A program made the translations under genes and the position numbers. Below, in pieces: positions 50,559-60,658 of a stretch of DNA of 64,000 nt. This DNA is from Mycobacterium sp. (GTDB lineage: Bacteria > Actinomycetota > Actinomycetes > Mycobacteriales > Mycobacteriaceae): the NCBI GenBank assembly GCA_020438845.1, contig JAGQTV010000103.1:124001-188000 (forward strand), read 5' to 3'. Below the pieces are notes generated by a model. The model was not told where the DNA came from and made no database searches. It saw only the letters and a list, made by a program, of their open reading frames with translations. Position 1 is the stretch's first letter. Each line of letters opens with the position of its first letter.

Positions 50559-51899
50559 GTGAGCACTGTCGAACAGAGCCGCAAACTCGTCACCGAAATC
50601 CCCGGCCCGAAGTCCCAGGAGTTGACCAAGCGCCGGGTGTCCGCTGTGTCCCGGGGCGTCGGGGTCACAATGCCGGTGTACTGCGCTCGGGCCTTCGGCG
50701 GCATCATCGAAGACGTCGACGGCAACCGCCTGATCGACCTCGGCTCAGGCATCGCGGTGACCACCATCGGCAGCTCTGCCCCGCGGGTTGTCGACGCGGT
50801 GCGCGAGCAGGTCGGCGAATTCACCCACACCTGCTTCATGGTCACCCCCTATGAGGTTTACATCGAGGTCGCCGAACACCTCAATCGGCTGACCCCCGGG
50901 TCCTACGAGAAGCGAACCGCGTTGTTCAATTCCGGCGCCGAGGCGGTGGAGAACGCGATCAAGATCGCCCGCGCCTACACCCGGCGCCAGGCGGTGGTCT
51001 GTTTCGATCACGCCTACCACGGTCGCACCAACCTCACGATGGCACTGACCGCCAAGTCGATGCCCTACAAGAGTGGCTTCGGGCCGTTTGCCCCGGAGGT
51101 CTACCGGGCACCGCTGTCTTACCCCTACCGCGACGGCCTCATCAATAAGGAGTGGGCCACCAACGGTGAACTTGCAGCCGAACGGGCATTGACGGTAATC
51201 GACAAGCAGATCGGTGCGGCCAACCTCGCGGCGATCATCATCGAACCCATCCTGGGCGAGGGCGGATTCATCGTGCCCGCCCCGGGATTTCTTCCGACCT
51301 TGCGGGCTTGGTGCTCCGACAACGACGTGGTTTTCATCGCCGATGAGGTGCAAAGCGGGTTCGCTCGCAGCGGGCAGATGTTCGCCTGCGAGGACGAAGG
51401 CATCGATCCAGACCTAATCGTGACGGCGAAGGGCATCGCCGACGGGCTTCCGCTGTCGGCGGTGACCGGACGCGCGGAGATCATGGATGCTCCGCACGTC
51501 AGCGGTCTCGGCGGTACCTATGGCGGCAATCCGGTGGCGTGCGCTGCAGCCCTGGCCACCATTGCCACCGTCGAACTCGACGGGATGCTCGACCGGGCCA
51601 AGCAGATCGAGCGGTTGATGAAGGACAAACTGCACCGCATGCAGGCCGACGACGACCGCATCGGCGATGTCCGCGGCCGCGGCGCAATGATCGCAATCGA
51701 GTTGGTGAAATCGGGCTCCGCAGAACCGGATCCCGAGCTGACCAAGGCGTTGTGCGCACGAGCGCACGCCCAGGGCGTGCTGGTGCTCAGCTGTGGCACT
51801 TTCGGCAACATCCTGCGGTTCCTGCCGCCGCTGACCATCAGCGACGACCTGTTGCTTGAGGGCCTCGATGTGCTAGCCGACATTCTCGCTGACCTGTAG
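50559..51899 (+). CDS. gabT: 4-aminobutyrate aminotransferase
   Basis: PLP enzyme moving the amino group of GABA to 2-oxoglutarate. 446 aa, class III aminotransferase. FIADEVQSGFARSG binds the cofactor, TAKGIADGLPLSAV holds the PLP lysine, and NSGAEAVENAIKIARAY is the family start. GTG 50559 has AGAGGAG at 50545-50551. Followed by an aldehyde dehydrogenase 31 bp downstream. Matches Rv2589. Confidence 0.94.
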   Translation: MSTVEQSRKLVTEIPGPKSQELTKRRVSAVSRGVGVTMPVYCARAFGGIIEDVDGNRLIDLGSGIAVTTIGSSAPRVVDAVREQVGEFTHTCFMVTPYEVYIEVAEHLNRLTPGSYEKRTALFNSGAEAVENAIKIARAYTRRQAVVCFDHAYHGRTNLTMALTAKSMPYKSGFGPFAPEVYRAPLSYPYRDGLINKEWATNGELAAERALTVIDKQIGAANLAAIIIEPILGEGGFIVPAPGFLPTLRAWCSDNDVVFIADEVQSGFARSGQMFACEDEGIDPDLIVTAKGIADGLPLSAVTGRAEIMDAPHVSGLGGTYGGNPVACAAALATIATVELDGMLDRAKQIERLMKDKLHRMQADDDRIGDVRGRGAMIAIELVKSGSAEPDPELTKALCARAHAQGVLVLSCGTFGNILRFLPPLTISDDLLLEGLDVLADILADL

Positions 51900-51930
51900 T
51901 CCACATTCACTTCCGTAATTAGGAGTTGTC

Positions 51931-53367
51931 ATGACCACACTGAAGAACTTCATCAACGGCGAACTGGTCGATTCGTCGAGCGGAGCCACCATGGCGATCG
52001 TCGACCCGTCGACCGGCGAGGAATACGGCACGGCACCGATCTCCAACGAGGCAGACATCGACAAGGCCTATGCCGCGGCGTCCGCCGCTTTCGCCGAGTG
52101 GAAGAAGACCACCCCATCCCAACGGCAGAAGGCACTGCTCGGCTTCGCCGACGAGGTGGAGAAGGCGGCCGTTGACCTCGTCGCCGCCGAAGGCCGCAAC
52201 ACCGGCAAGCCCAAGCACATCACGATGGCCGAGGAAGTCCCGCCGATGCTGGACCAGATCCGGTTCTTCGCCGGGGCGGCACGGATTCTGGAAGGCAAGT
52301 CCGCCGGTGAGTACATGGCCAACCACACCTCGTGGATCCGCCGGGAACCGGTCGGCGTCATCGGTCAGGTAGCGCCGTGGAATTACCCGATGATGATGGC
52401 CATCTGGAAGTTCTGCCCGGCCATCGCGGCGGGAAACACCGTGGTGCTCAAGCCAAGTGATACCACGCCGGTCAGTTCGGTGATGCTCGCCGAAATCGCC
52501 GCCAACCACTTCCCGCCAGGCGTGCTCAACGTCGTCTGCGGGGACCGTGCCACCGGTGCGGCCATCGTCGCCCACCCCACCCCGCAGATGGTGTCCATCA
52601 CCGGATCGGTCGGGGCGGGTCGTGCGGTCGCCACCAGTGCCGGCGCGAATCTCAAGCGCACTCACCTCGAACTCGGCGGCAAGGCCCCGGTGATCGTGTT
52701 CGACGACGCCGATGTCGGCGCTGCCGCCGAGGCGATCGCCCTGGCCGGCTACTTCAACGCCGGGCAGGACTGCACCGCCGCAACCCGCGTGCTGGCCCAG
52801 GCGGGCATCGCCGACGAACTCTCCGCGGCACTGGCCGAACAGGCGACCAGTGCCCTGACCACGTTCGGCCGGGCCGTCGACGACGAGGACGCCTGGGTGC
52901 CGCCGGTCAACAATCCCAACCAGTTGGAGCGGGTGCTGAGCTTCCTCTTGGAGATTCCCAAGCACGCGATTCTGGCGGCCGGCGGGAAACGTCAGGGCGA
53001 CAAGGGCTTCTACATCGAGCCGACGGTCATCAGTGGCTTGCGACAGGGCGACCGGCACGTCCAGGAAGAGATTTTCGGCCCGGTGATCACCGTGCAGTCG
53101 TTCTCCGACGAGGATCAGGCGCTCGAGTTCGCCAACGGTGTCGAGTACGCGCTCGCATCTTCGGTGTGGACCAAGGACGTCAAGCGCGCACTAAGGGTTT
53201 CGGCCGCGCTGGACTTCGGCTGTGTGTGGATCAACACCCACATTCCGTTGGTGGCCGAGATGCCGCACGGTGGGTACAAGTCGTCCGGCCACGGCAAGGA
53301 CCTGTCGATGTACGGGCTGGAGGACTACACCCGCATCAAGCACGTCATGGCCTACACCGGCGAGTAG
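51931..53367 (+). CDS. Aldehyde dehydrogenase, probably gamma-aminobutyraldehyde dehydrogenase
   Basis: 478 aa NAD(P)-dependent aldehyde dehydrogenase. Catalytic Cys is in NAGQDCTAATRV, the general base Glu in LELGGKAPVIV, and the cofactor Asn in APWNYPMMMA. The overall pattern is closest to gamma-aminobutyraldehyde dehydrogenases (putrescine route to GABA) rather than succinic-semialdehyde dehydrogenase; with gabT in the same operon it would supply GABA. ATG 51931 follows AGGAG. Confidence 0.85.
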   Translation: MTTLKNFINGELVDSSSGATMAIVDPSTGEEYGTAPISNEADIDKAYAAASAAFAEWKKTTPSQRQKALLGFADEVEKAAVDLVAAEGRNTGKPKHITMAEEVPPMLDQIRFFAGAARILEGKSAGEYMANHTSWIRREPVGVIGQVAPWNYPMMMAIWKFCPAIAAGNTVVLKPSDTTPVSSVMLAEIAANHFPPGVLNVVCGDRATGAAIVAHPTPQMVSITGSVGAGRAVATSAGANLKRTHLELGGKAPVIVFDDADVGAAAEAIALAGYFNAGQDCTAATRVLAQAGIADELSAALAEQATSALTTFGRAVDDEDAWVPPVNNPNQLERVLSFLLEIPKHAILAAGGKRQGDKGFYIEPTVISGLRQGDRHVQEEIFGPVITVQSFSDEDQALEFANGVEYALASSVWTKDVKRALRVSAALDFGCVWINTHIPLVAEMPHGGYKSSGHGKDLSMYGLEDYTRIKHVMAYTGE

Positions 53368-53395
53368 ACCTGCGGCCCCGGTAAATACGTCGGGG

Positions 53396-53676
53396 AAGAT
53401 TGTGCCCCAGCCATTCTCGGCGAAAGCCTGATAAGCCACCCCGGCGGTGTACGCCGACAACGCCTGCCTGACCGGAAGGATTTCCTCTGGCGTCCAACCC
53501 GCCGGGTGGCATGCTGTCGGGCGTCTGTCGCGATCGACGTGCGTTACAGCCTGATCAGATGCGGCCTCGCAGCGGGCTTGCTCACCGAGTGCGCGCACCA
53601 CACCGTTGGCCGCCAGCACCGCGTCGGAGTGATTGCTCCCTGTCCAGACCGTGCCACTGCTGAACAGAGTTGGCAC
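53396..53676 (-). pseudogene. Amidohydrolase (YtcJ-like) remnant
   Basis: Starting at GTG 53676 the frame reads LFSSGTVWTGSNHSDAVLAA and VVRALG, the N-terminus of an amidohydrolase family 3 enzyme, then within about 40 residues jumps to LSAYTAGVAYQAFAENGWGT, a C-terminal segment of the same family. About 400 internal residues with all metal ligands are missing and the end is lost. It fills most of the 320 bp between the aldehyde dehydrogenase and DUF1304 genes. Confidence 0.7.
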
Positions 53677-53687
53677 CGGCGGCGCCG

Positions 53688-54101
53688 TCAGTGCTGCACA
53701 AGGGCAGTGACAAACAGCGCTAATGCGACGAGCGGAAATATCCCCTGAATGAAGGCTGCTCGGGCCTTGTCCCTGGAGGACGCCACCAGAACCACCGCGG
53801 CGCCCAGCATCGAACCAAGCGATGCGAACAGCAGAACGGGGCCCGCGGCGAACTCTCCGGTGAGGACCATCAGGATCCCGACGACGGTGATGATCGCCAG
53901 GAACAGGTTGTAGAAGCCCTGATTGAAGGCAAGCAGCTTGGTGGTCTGTGCCTCCTCCTCAGTGGTACCGAACACCTTCCTGGTGCGCGGCGAGGTCCAC
54001 CGCAACGACTCCATCACCCAGATGTAGATATGCAGCAGCGCCGCCAGCAATGCGAACACCAATCCCACAGTCACCATTGCTGAATCATATTCAGAGCTCA
54101 T
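53688..54101 (-). CDS. DUF1304 membrane protein
   Basis: 137 aa, four membrane helices: about 10-30, 60-80, 85-105 and 115-135. The helix-loop [13 protein letters not shown] and [16 protein letters not shown] are typical of DUF1304. Function unknown. ATG 54101 overlaps the ruvB stop (ATGA), so it may ride on the ruvCAB transcript and respond to DNA damage. Confidence 0.85.
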   Translation of the reverse strand: MSSEYDSAMVTVGLVFALLAALLHIYIWVMESLRWTSPRTRKVFGTTEEEAQTTKLLAFNQGFYNLFLAIITVVGILMVLTGEFAAGPVLLFASLGSMLGAAVVLVASSRDKARAAFIQGIFPLVALALFVTALVQH

Positions 54102-55168
54102 TCGAACAGACCCGGCTGCCCCAAAGCGCCCGCTGACGGTGGTGGCGTCATTCCCAGGTGCGTCCAGGCCAACGGCGTGGCGACCCGGCCGCGTGGAGTG
54201 CGGGCGATCATCCCCGCGCGCACCAGGAATGGCTCGCAGACCTCCTCGACGGTGGCGGCCTCCTCCCCCACCGCCACGGCCAATGTCGACACCCCGACCG
54301 GACCGCCGCCGAAGCTTCGGGTCAGAGCCGACAGGACCGCCCGATCGAGACGATCCAGGCCGAGTTCGTCGACGTCGTACACTTCCAGCGCCATTTTGGC
54401 GATATCGCGGGTGATGATCCCGTCTGCTCGGACCTCGGCGTAGTCGCGGACCCGGCGGAGCAATCGGTTGGCAATACGCGGTGTCCCACGGGATCTGCGG
54501 GCGATCTCGGCTGCGGCGTCGTGGCCGAGTTCAATGCCCAGAATGCCCGCCGAGCGGGCCAGTACCCGCTCCAGCTCAGCCGGTTCGTAGAAGTCCATGT
54601 GCGCTGTAAAGCCGAACCGATCGCGCAGCGGTCCGGTAAGCGCTCCCGATCTCGTCGTGGCGCCAACCAGCGTGAAAGGGGCCACCTCCAGCGGAATCGA
54701 GGTCGCCCCTGGGCCCTTGCCCACCACGACGTCGACCCGGAAATCCTCCATCGCCAGGTACAGCATCTCCTCAGCCGGCCGGGCGATGCGATGGATCTCG
54801 TCGATGAACAGCACGTCGCCCTCAACCAGATTGGACAGCATCGCGGCCAGATCGCCGGCCCGTTCCAAGGCCGGCCCGGAAGTAACCCGCAGCGAAGACC
54901 CCAGTTCGGCGGCGATGATCATCGCCAGCGACGTCTTACCCAACCCCGGCGGACCGGACAACAGGATGTGATCCGGAGTGCCGCCGCGGTTCTTGGCTCC
55001 CTCGATGACCAGTTGCAGTTGTTCCCGCACCCTGGGCTGACCGATGAACTCACCCAGGGAGCGCGGGCGGAGGCTCGCATCGACATCGTTCTCACCGACG
55101 GTGAGCGCAGGCGAGACGTCCCGTTCGGCCGGCCCCCCGTCACCCTCGACGTCGTCGAATCTGCTCAT
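54098..55168 (-). CDS. ruvB: Holliday junction branch migration helicase RuvB
   Basis: Hexameric AAA+ motor of branch migration. 356 aa: Walker [12 protein letters not shown], Walker B FIDEIHR, sensor GATTRSG and a C-terminal winged helix. ATG overlaps ruvA stop (ATGA). Confidence 0.97.
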   Translation of the reverse strand: MSRFDDVEGDGGPAERDVSPALTVGENDVDASLRPRSLGEFIGQPRVREQLQLVIEGAKNRGGTPDHILLSGPPGLGKTSLAMIIAAELGSSLRVTSGPALERAGDLAAMLSNLVEGDVLFIDEIHRIARPAEEMLYLAMEDFRVDVVVGKGPGATSIPLEVAPFTLVGATTRSGALTGPLRDRFGFTAHMDFYEPAELERVLARSAGILGIELGHDAAAEIARRSRGTPRIANRLLRRVRDYAEVRADGIITRDIAKMALEVYDVDELGLDRLDRAVLSALTRSFGGGPVGVSTLAVAVGEEAATVEEVCEPFLVRAGMIARTPRGRVATPLAWTHLGMTPPPSAGALGQPGLFE

Positions 55169-55758
55169 CTGGTCTTGCCCAGCAACGACAGCGCGGCTCG
55201 CAGCGCGCTCGAGGTGGTGGCCTCGGGCTCTCCGGCCAACACCTTGTCACAGGCCTCTTCGGCCTGCTTAGCCGGAAACCCAAGGCCAACAAGAGCTTCC
55301 ACCACAGGAGTGCGGATAGCGTGACCTGTTACCGGGCCGGTACCAGACGCGCCCGACACCGCCCCGATCTTGTCACGGAGTTCCAGCACCAAACGTTCGG
55401 CGCCACGCTTGCCGATGCCGGGCACCCGGGTCAGCGCTGCGACATCCCCGTCCGCCAGCGCTTGGCGCAGTGCGGTCGGGTCGTAGACCGCCAGAGCGGC
55501 CAGGGCGATCTTAGGCCCTACACCGGAGACACCGAGCAACTGCTGGAAGAGGTTGCGCGCATCGGCGTCGACAAACCCGTAGAGCGTCATCGAATCTTCC
55601 CGCACGATCATGGCCGTGATCAGGCGCGCTTCAGTCCCGCGCTTGAGGGTCGCGAGCGTCGTCGGCGTGCACATCACCTTGTAGCCCACCCCCGCTGCTT
55701 CGATCACCGCATGGTCGAGGGCGAGGTCGAGAACTTCACCACGCACGGAGGCGATCAC
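55165..55758 (-). CDS. ruvA: Holliday junction branch migration subunit RuvA
   Basis: Tetrameric junction-binding protein. 197 aa: OB domain at the N-terminus, two helix-hairpin-helix motifs ([16 protein letters not shown] and [16 protein letters not shown]) and a C-terminal RuvB-binding domain. GTG overlaps ruvC stop (GTGA). Confidence 0.96.
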   Translation of the reverse strand: MIASVRGEVLDLALDHAVIEAAGVGYKVMCTPTTLATLKRGTEARLITAMIVREDSMTLYGFVDADARNLFQQLLGVSGVGPKIALAALAVYDPTALRQALADGDVAALTRVPGIGKRGAERLVLELRDKIGAVSGASGTGPVTGHAIRTPVVEALVGLGFPAKQAEEACDKVLAGEPEATTSSALRAALSLLGKTR

Positions 55759-56333
55759 AGCGGCCCCCTCGCCGCGCGGGCCGGGGCCGCCTTCAGCCTG
55801 GCCTGGTAACGCTTGCGCTGCTCAGCCGCCATGGCCTCGGCCTTAGCCATTCGGGCGAGCATGGGGGCGCGCCAGCAGTGGCAGATCGCCAGCGCCAAGG
55901 CGTCGGCGGCGTCGGCCGGCGTCGGCTTCTGTTGCAGTTCAAGGATTCTGGTCACCATCGCAGTCACCTGGGCCTTGTCCGCATTGCCGTTGCCGGTGAC
56001 TGCCGCCTTGACTTCGCTGGGGGTGTGGAAGTGCACATCGATATCGCGCCGGGCGGCAGCCAGGGCGATGACCCCGCCGGCCTGGGCGGTGCCCATGGCC
56101 GTGTTGGCGTTCTGGTTGGCGAACACTCGCTCGATCGCAATGACGTCGGGCAGGTGGGTAGACATCCAGTGCTCGACAGCGTCACTGATGGCCAGCAGAC
56201 GTTTCGCGAGCGGTTCGTCGGACGGGGTGCGGACGACGTCGACGTCCAGGGCGATGACCTGCCGGCCACCGCGGCTCTCGATGACCGAGAGCCCGCAGCG
56301 GGTCAGACCGGGGTCGACTCCCATCACCCGCAT
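55755..56333 (-). CDS. ruvC: Crossover junction endonuclease RuvC
   Basis: Cuts Holliday junctions symmetrically. 192 aa, RNase H-like fold. Catalytic acids: Asp7 in [12 protein letters not shown], Glu in [12 protein letters not shown], and the Asp pair in [12 protein letters not shown]. The basic, Ala-rich C-terminus is longer than in E. coli. ATG 56333 chosen (GAAAGG upstream); a longer open frame to 56357 crosses the SOS box. Confidence 0.96.
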   Translation of the reverse strand: MRVMGVDPGLTRCGLSVIESRGGRQVIALDVDVVRTPSDEPLAKRLLAISDAVEHWMSTHLPDVIAIERVFANQNANTAMGTAQAGGVIALAAARRDIDVHFHTPSEVKAAVTGNGNADKAQVTAMVTRILELQQKPTPADAADALALAICHCWRAPMLARMAKAEAMAAEQRKRYQARLKAAPARAARGPL

Positions 56334-56349
56334 GACACGCCTTTCAACT

Positions 56350-56372
56350 ACGAACAATTGTTCGATAGCCTA
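56350..56372 (-). promoter_or_regulatory. LexA (SOS) box and -10 of ruvCAB
   Basis: ACGAACAATTGTTCGA (56350-56365) matches TCGAAC-N4-GTTCGA at 11 of 12 positions, 16 bp upstream of the ruvC ATG. TAGGCT on the minus strand (56367-56372) abuts it, so LexA would cover the transcription start. Agrees with damage induction of ruvC in M. tuberculosis. Confidence 0.85.
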
Positions 56373-56418
56373 GCGGCGGCCGGCGACAGAAACCGGCAGG
56401 GACACGCCAGCTCGGGAA

Positions 56419-57174
56419 CTAGTCCTCGTCGAGCAGCGCCGCGACGTCGTCCGGTATGTCGATGTTGGTGTAGACGTCCTGAACGTCGTCACTGTCCTCC
56501 AGCGCGTCGACCAGCTTGAACACCTTGCGGGCCGCCTCCAGGTCAACCGTGACGGTGACCGACGGCTGGAAGCTGGCCTCCGCGGAGTCGTAGTCGATTC
56601 CGGCGTCCTGCAGAGCGGTGCGCACGGCGACGAGGTCGGTCGGCTCGCAGATGACCTCGAAGCTGTCCCCCAGGTCGTTGACCTCCTCGGCGCCCGCGTC
56701 CAGCACCGCCATCAGCACGTCGTCCTCGGACAGGCCGTTCTTCTCCAGGGTGATCACGCCCTTGCGGGAGAACAGGTATGCCACCGATCCGGGATCGGCC
56801 ATGTTGCCCCCGTTGCGGGTCATCGCCACCCGGACCTCACCGGCGGCACGGTTGCGGTTGTCGGTGAGGCACTCGATGAGAACTGCCACCCCGTTGGGGC
56901 CGTAGCCCTCGTAGGTGATGGTCTGCCAGTCGGCGCCGCCGGCCTCCTCACCGGCCCCGCGTTTGCGGGCGCGCTCGATGTTGTCGTTAGGCACCGAGGT
57001 CTTCTTGGCCTTCTGGATGGCATCCCACAGGGTGGGGTTTCCGTTGGGGTCACCGCCGCCGGTGCGGGCCGCGACCTCGATGTTCTTGATCAGCTTGGCG
57101 AACATCTTGCCGCGCTTGGCGTCGATGACGGCCTTCTTGTGCTTGGTGGTAGCCCATTTTGAATGGCCGCTCAT
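56419..57174 (-). CDS. YebC/PmpR-family regulatory protein
   Basis: 251 aa. Starts [20 protein letters not shown], the family hallmark, with the three-domain layout and acidic C-terminus. Members act as transcription factors or, in recent work, as ribosome-linked factors that relieve proline stalling. Corresponds to Rv2603c. ATG 57174 follows TAGGAG. Confidence 0.93.
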   Translation of the reverse strand: MSGHSKWATTKHKKAVIDAKRGKMFAKLIKNIEVAARTGGGDPNGNPTLWDAIQKAKKTSVPNDNIERARKRGAGEEAGGADWQTITYEGYGPNGVAVLIECLTDNRNRAAGEVRVAMTRNGGNMADPGSVAYLFSRKGVITLEKNGLSEDDVLMAVLDAGAEEVNDLGDSFEVICEPTDLVAVRTALQDAGIDYDSAEASFQPSVTVTVDLEAARKVFKLVDALEDSDDVQDVYTNIDIPDDVAALLDED

Positions 57175-57214
57175 GGTCTCCTACGTCCTCTTCCCTGCAG
57201 TTTGTAACCCGATG

Positions 57215-57220
57215 AGTCTA
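57215..57220 (-). promoter_or_regulatory. -10 box of yebC
   Basis: TAGACT on the minus strand about 40 bp upstream of the ATG; no convincing -35. Confidence 0.45.
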
Positions 57221-57253
57221 CTGTGACGGCCGGACCCGCCGGGCCGGGCGTTG

Positions 57254-57844
57254 CTAAGCTCGGCCGACGATCATGTCGACGAAAAGCTGATGCACGCGTC
57301 GGTCACCGGTCACCTCGGGATGGAATGCCGTGGCCAGCACCTTTCCTTGGCGCACGGCCACGACATGCTCACCCGCTCGGGCCAGAACCTCGACCCCGGG
57401 TCCCACTCGCTCCACCCAGGGCGCCCGGATGAACACAGCGTGCGCGGGACCGTCGAGTCCACGGAACTCAACATCGGCTTCGAAGGAATCGACCTGGCGT
57501 CCGAATGCGTTGCGCCGCACAGTCATATCGATGCCTCTAAGAGGCACGGCCTCCCGGCCGGGTGCGCCGGCATCAAGAATCTCGCCGGCCAGCAGGATCA
57601 TCCCGGCACACGATCCGTAGGCGGGCATTCCGTCGGCCAACCGCCGCCGCAGCGGCTCCAGCAGGTCGAATTCGCGCAACAGCAGGCTCATGGTGGTGGA
57701 CTCACCACCCGGTATCACCAGCGCATCGATGGCATCGAGTTCGCTGCGCCGTCGTACCGTCGACGCCGCAGCACCGGCCGAACGCAGCGCGGACAGGTGC
57801 TCGCGGGTGTCGCCCTGCAGGGCGAGGACTCCGACTGACGGCAT
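57254..57844 (-). CDS. pdxT: Pyridoxal 5'-phosphate synthase glutaminase subunit
   Basis: Supplies ammonia to PdxS. 196 aa. Opening [14 protein letters not shown], glutamine site PGGESTTMS, catalytic Cys79 in YGSCAGM and the His-Glu pair in FHPEV. ATG 57844 lies 2 bp after the tesB stop. Corresponds to Rv2604c. Confidence 0.95.
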   Translation of the reverse strand: MPSVGVLALQGDTREHLSALRSAGAAASTVRRRSELDAIDALVIPGGESTTMSLLLREFDLLEPLRRRLADGMPAYGSCAGMILLAGEILDAGAPGREAVPLRGIDMTVRRNAFGRQVDSFEADVEFRGLDGPAHAVFIRAPWVERVGPGVEVLARAGEHVVAVRQGKVLATAFHPEVTGDRRVHQLFVDMIVGRA

Positions 57845-57846
57845 GG

Positions 57847-58677
57847 TCACCCCGACCCCGGTGTGTAGCCCCGTTTGTAGCGGGTCAGACCTTCTTGAAC
57901 GACCGCAGCGACCATCTGTCCGGACTGGTTGAAGATCTGGCCCTGGGTCAAAGCGCGGCCGCCACCCGCTGAGGGCGAGGACTGGTCGTAGAGCAGCCAG
58001 TCGTCGGCCCGAAATGGCCGCATGAACCACATGGCGTGATCCAGGGAGGCCATCATGAGGTGGGGTCGATCCTCGGTGTGGGTGACATTCGCCGAGCCCA
58101 GCAGGGTCATGTCGCTCATGTAGGCCAACGCACAGATGTGCAGCACGGGGTCGTCAGGTAGCGGGTCGCGGTGCTTGAACCAGACCTGCTGTTGGGAAAC
58201 CTTTCCGGGCAGCGCGGCCAACCGCTCTTTCGGCACCCGCCGGATGTCCCACTCGGCAAACTGGGCGATTCCGCCCTCGGAATGAAACGCGGGCAGATTC
58301 GCCGGCGGCGGGGCGACTGGCATCACGTCCTGGTGTTCGATGCCGCTCTGCTCGGTCTGGAATGAGGCCCCCATCGAAAAGATCGTTTCGCCGTTCTGAA
58401 CGGCGTTGACCCGTCGAGTACAGAACGACCCGCCGTCGCGCGGCCTGTCCACCAGGTAGACCGCCGGCTTTGTGGCGTCCCCCGGGCGCAGGAAGTAGCC
58501 GTGCAGGGAGTGCACGTGAAACCGCGGATCGACGGTACGCACCGCCGAAACCAGTGCCTGTCCGGCGATGTGACCGCCGAACGTCCTTGATAGGAAGCCG
58601 GACTCGGGGCTGAAGACGGACCCGCGGTAGATGTTGACCTCGAGCTGTTCGAGCCCGAGGATCCGTTCTATCGCCAC
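57847..58677 (-). CDS. tesB: Acyl-CoA thioesterase II
   Basis: 276 aa, double hotdog fold. [13 protein letters not shown] and [11 protein letters not shown] in the first half, [20 protein letters not shown] in the second are family hallmarks including the catalytic Asp. Hydrolyses acyl-CoA to fatty acid and CoA. GTG 58677 ([15 protein letters not shown]); lies between pdxS and pdxT as in M. tuberculosis (tesB2). Confidence 0.93.
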   Translation of the reverse strand: MAIERILGLEQLEVNIYRGSVFSPESGFLSRTFGGHIAGQALVSAVRTVDPRFHVHSLHGYFLRPGDATKPAVYLVDRPRDGGSFCTRRVNAVQNGETIFSMGASFQTEQSGIEHQDVMPVAPPPANLPAFHSEGGIAQFAEWDIRRVPKERLAALPGKVSQQQVWFKHRDPLPDDPVLHICALAYMSDMTLLGSANVTHTEDRPHLMMASLDHAMWFMRPFRADDWLLYDQSSPSAGGGRALTQGQIFNQSGQMVAAVVQEGLTRYKRGYTPGSG

Positions 58678-58699
58678 CCGGTTACCAGCCGCCCGATAG

Positions 58700-59581
58700 T
58701 TACCATCCCCGCTGGGCGAGGCGGTGCGGCTGCGCAATCTCCTCCACGTTGATCCCTACCATGGCCTCGCCCAGGCCGCGCGACACCTTGGCCAGCACAT
58801 CGGGATCGTCGAAGAACGTGGTGGCCTTGACGATCGCGGCAGCGCGCTGAGCAGGGTCGCCGGACTTGAAGATGCCGGAGCCGACGAATACACCCTCGGC
58901 GCCGAGCTGCATCATCATCGCCGCATCGGCCGGCGTTGCGATGCCGCCGGCGGTGAACATCGTTACCGGCAGCTTGCCGGCCCGGGCCACCTCGACGACG
59001 AGATCGTAGGGTGCCTGCAGATCCTTGGCGGCCACGTAGAGCTCGTCTTCCGACAGCGACGTCAGCCTTCGGATCTCCGCACCGATCGTGCGCATGTGGG
59101 TCGTGGCGTTGGACACGTCGCCGGTTCCGGCCTCGCCCTTGGAACGGATCATGGCCGCCCCCTCGGTGATCCGGCGCAGGGCCTCACCGAGATTGGTGGC
59201 GCCGCAGACGAACGGGACGGTGAACTTCCACTTGTCGATGTGGTTGGTGTAGTCGGCGGGCGTGAGCACCTCGGATTCGTCGACGTAGTCGACGCCGAGG
59301 CTCTGCAGGATCTGAGCCTCAACGAAGTGGCCGATGCGGGCCTTGGCCATCACCGGAATACTGACCGCGGCAATGATCCCCTCGATGAGGTCAGGGTCGC
59401 TCATTCGCGCGACGCCGCCTTGGGCGCGGATGTCGGCGGGCACCCGCTCCAGTGCCATGACCGCGACGGCCCCGGCCCCCTCGGCGATCCGCGCCTGCTC
59501 TGGGGTGACCACGTCCATGATGACGCCACCCTTGAGCATCTCGGCCATGCCCCGTTTGACCCGCGCTGTCCCGGTTTCCAC
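58700..59581 (-). CDS. pdxS: Pyridoxal 5'-phosphate synthase lyase subunit
   Basis: 293 aa. TIM-barrel enzyme that builds PLP from ribose 5-phosphate, glyceraldehyde 3-phosphate and ammonia. [20 protein letters not shown], the Schiff-base Lys in VMAKARIGH, and [13 protein letters not shown] are all present. GTG 59581 is preceded by AGGAGGAG. First gene of pdxS-tesB-pdxT. Confidence 0.96.
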   Translation of the reverse strand: METGTARVKRGMAEMLKGGVIMDVVTPEQARIAEGAGAVAVMALERVPADIRAQGGVARMSDPDLIEGIIAAVSIPVMAKARIGHFVEAQILQSLGVDYVDESEVLTPADYTNHIDKWKFTVPFVCGATNLGEALRRITEGAAMIRSKGEAGTGDVSNATTHMRTIGAEIRRLTSLSEDELYVAAKDLQAPYDLVVEVARAGKLPVTMFTAGGIATPADAAMMMQLGAEGVFVGSGIFKSGDPAQRAAAIVKATTFFDDPDVLAKVSRGLGEAMVGINVEEIAQPHRLAQRGW

Positions 59582-59610
59582 TATCGACTCCTCCTCATGG
59601 TGCGACTTGT

Positions 59611-59638
59611 AGTCTAGAGCCCACGAGGCCACGTCGAA
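59611..59638 (-). promoter_or_regulatory. Promoter of pdxS operon
   Basis: Minus strand TTCGAC (59633-59638), 16 bp, TAGACT (59611-59616). Start would be about 25 bp upstream of the GTG. Confidence 0.55.
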
Positions 59639-59648
59639 TACAGGCTGG

Positions 59649-60224
59649 TCAGCGGATCAGCTGCGGCTCGCCCGAAGTGGCCGATCGATCCGCGAGCCGG
59701 TTTGCTTCGTCAAGCAGTTCACCGAGTTGGCGGGGGTAGACGGTCTCACCTTGGCGGACGAGTTTTTCGATGGCCGGCGTGTCACACCAACGGTGGCCGT
59801 GGATGTAACGCAACTCCAATTCGGTGCGCCCAAGCGCTACCGGTTCAAAGCGGTGAGTCCGGTGCACGAAGTAGAACTCCCGGCTGGACATGACGGCCCC
59901 GTTGAAGCGGATCTCCGCGAACCGCCGCCAGATTGGTCCGACCATCGCGGCCGGGTCGACGAACAGCCCGGTCTCCTCCGCCAGTTCTCGAGCGGCCGTC
60001 TGCGACAGGGCCTCCCCCGGCCGGGCCTGCCCCCCTACCGTGAACCACCACCGCGGCGCAGTGCCGTTGGTGATCGCCGGGTCCGACCCTCGAAGCAGCA
60101 GGACGGCACCGTCGTCATCAAGCAGGACGACGCGTGCCGAGGTGCGCGGCCGGCTCAGCGCTGCCCCTGCTCGGCGATCTCGAAATAGCTCGGCAGCGGT
60201 GCCGTCCCGCCGAGCTTCAGCCAC
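59649..60224 (-). CDS. Nudix hydrolase, probably the 3' half of a frameshifted gene
   Basis: 191 aa as an open frame. Complete Nudix box [25 protein letters not shown] region (G...E...REL.EE.G) at about residues 63-87. True homology appears to begin around residue 27 ([11 protein letters not shown]); the first 26 residues are the upstream gene read in another frame. M. tuberculosis Rv2609c is, from memory, one 351-aa protein with an N-terminal helix and a Nudix domain. Adding one G in the GGGG run at 60164-60167 would fuse both frames here. Substrate unknown. Confidence 0.75.
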   Translation of the reverse strand: MAEARRDGTAAELFRDRRAGAALSRPRTSARVVLLDDDGAVLLLRGSDPAITNGTAPRWWFTVGGQARPGEALSQTAARELAEETGLFVDPAAMVGPIWRRFAEIRFNGAVMSSREFYFVHRTHRFEPVALGRTELELRYIHGHRWCDTPAIEKLVRQGETVYPRQLGELLDEANRLADRSATSGEPQLIR

Positions 60225-60658
60225 CGCACCGCCCGCCGATCCCGCAGCGCGAGAGTGTCGCGCACCGCGTCGTTGTGGAACCGCCTCGCCAGCAACACGC
60301 GGGCTTCGGCGTCGGCCAGTTCGGCGACTAGGCCTACCGGAATGCCAGCTGGGTCGACGTGTTCCAGCTCCACCGAAAGCGCGTTCTCGGCGGCCTCCCG
60401 ACTCGAGCGGGGCGCTCGTTCGGCCGCGGCCGCGAGCCCGGCCAGCCGCCGGCCCTCGGGACCACCCTGGTAGGCGTCGGCCGCCACCGCTCGAGCCACC
60501 ACCGCGCGGCGGGCCAGCGCTGCGTCGAGCGCCTGCCAGGACAGCTCACAGCGCACGTGCAGCCGGTCCAGCCGGGTAGCCCGCTGGTAGGCCCAGGCCG
60601 CGGACCCCAGTACAACCAGGACCAGAAGGACGATGAGCGCAACAAGCCACCAGCTCAC
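60155..60658 (-). CDS. Membrane-anchored helical protein, 5' half of an Rv2609c-like gene
   Basis: 167 aa. N-terminal membrane helix (LVALIVLLVLVVLGSAAWAY) then a long Ala/Arg-rich helical region with LSWQALDAALARRAVVARAVA and HNDAVRDTLALR, similar in style to LemA-type coiled coils. Ends two codons after a G-run, just before the Nudix domain continues in another frame. GTG 60658 overlaps the pimA stop (GTGA). Confidence 0.75.
   Translation of the reverse strand: MSWWLVALIVLLVLVVLGSAAWAYQRATRLDRLHVRCELSWQALDAALARRAVVARAVAADAYQGGPEGRRLAGLAAAAERAPRSSREAAENALSVELEHVDPAGIPVGLVAELADAEARVLLARRFHNDAVRDTLALRDRRAVRWLKLGGTAPLPSYFEIAEQGQR

Noticed and set aside
53191-53676. A 161-codon intact minus-strand gene
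   Set aside because: Its last 60 codons lie antisense in the aldehyde dehydrogenase gene, and only fragments match an amidohydrolase; annotated as a remnant instead.
60134-60331. Small plus-strand gene over the Nudix junction
   Set aside because: No ribosome site, no domain; its frame is explained by the opposite-strand coding sequence.
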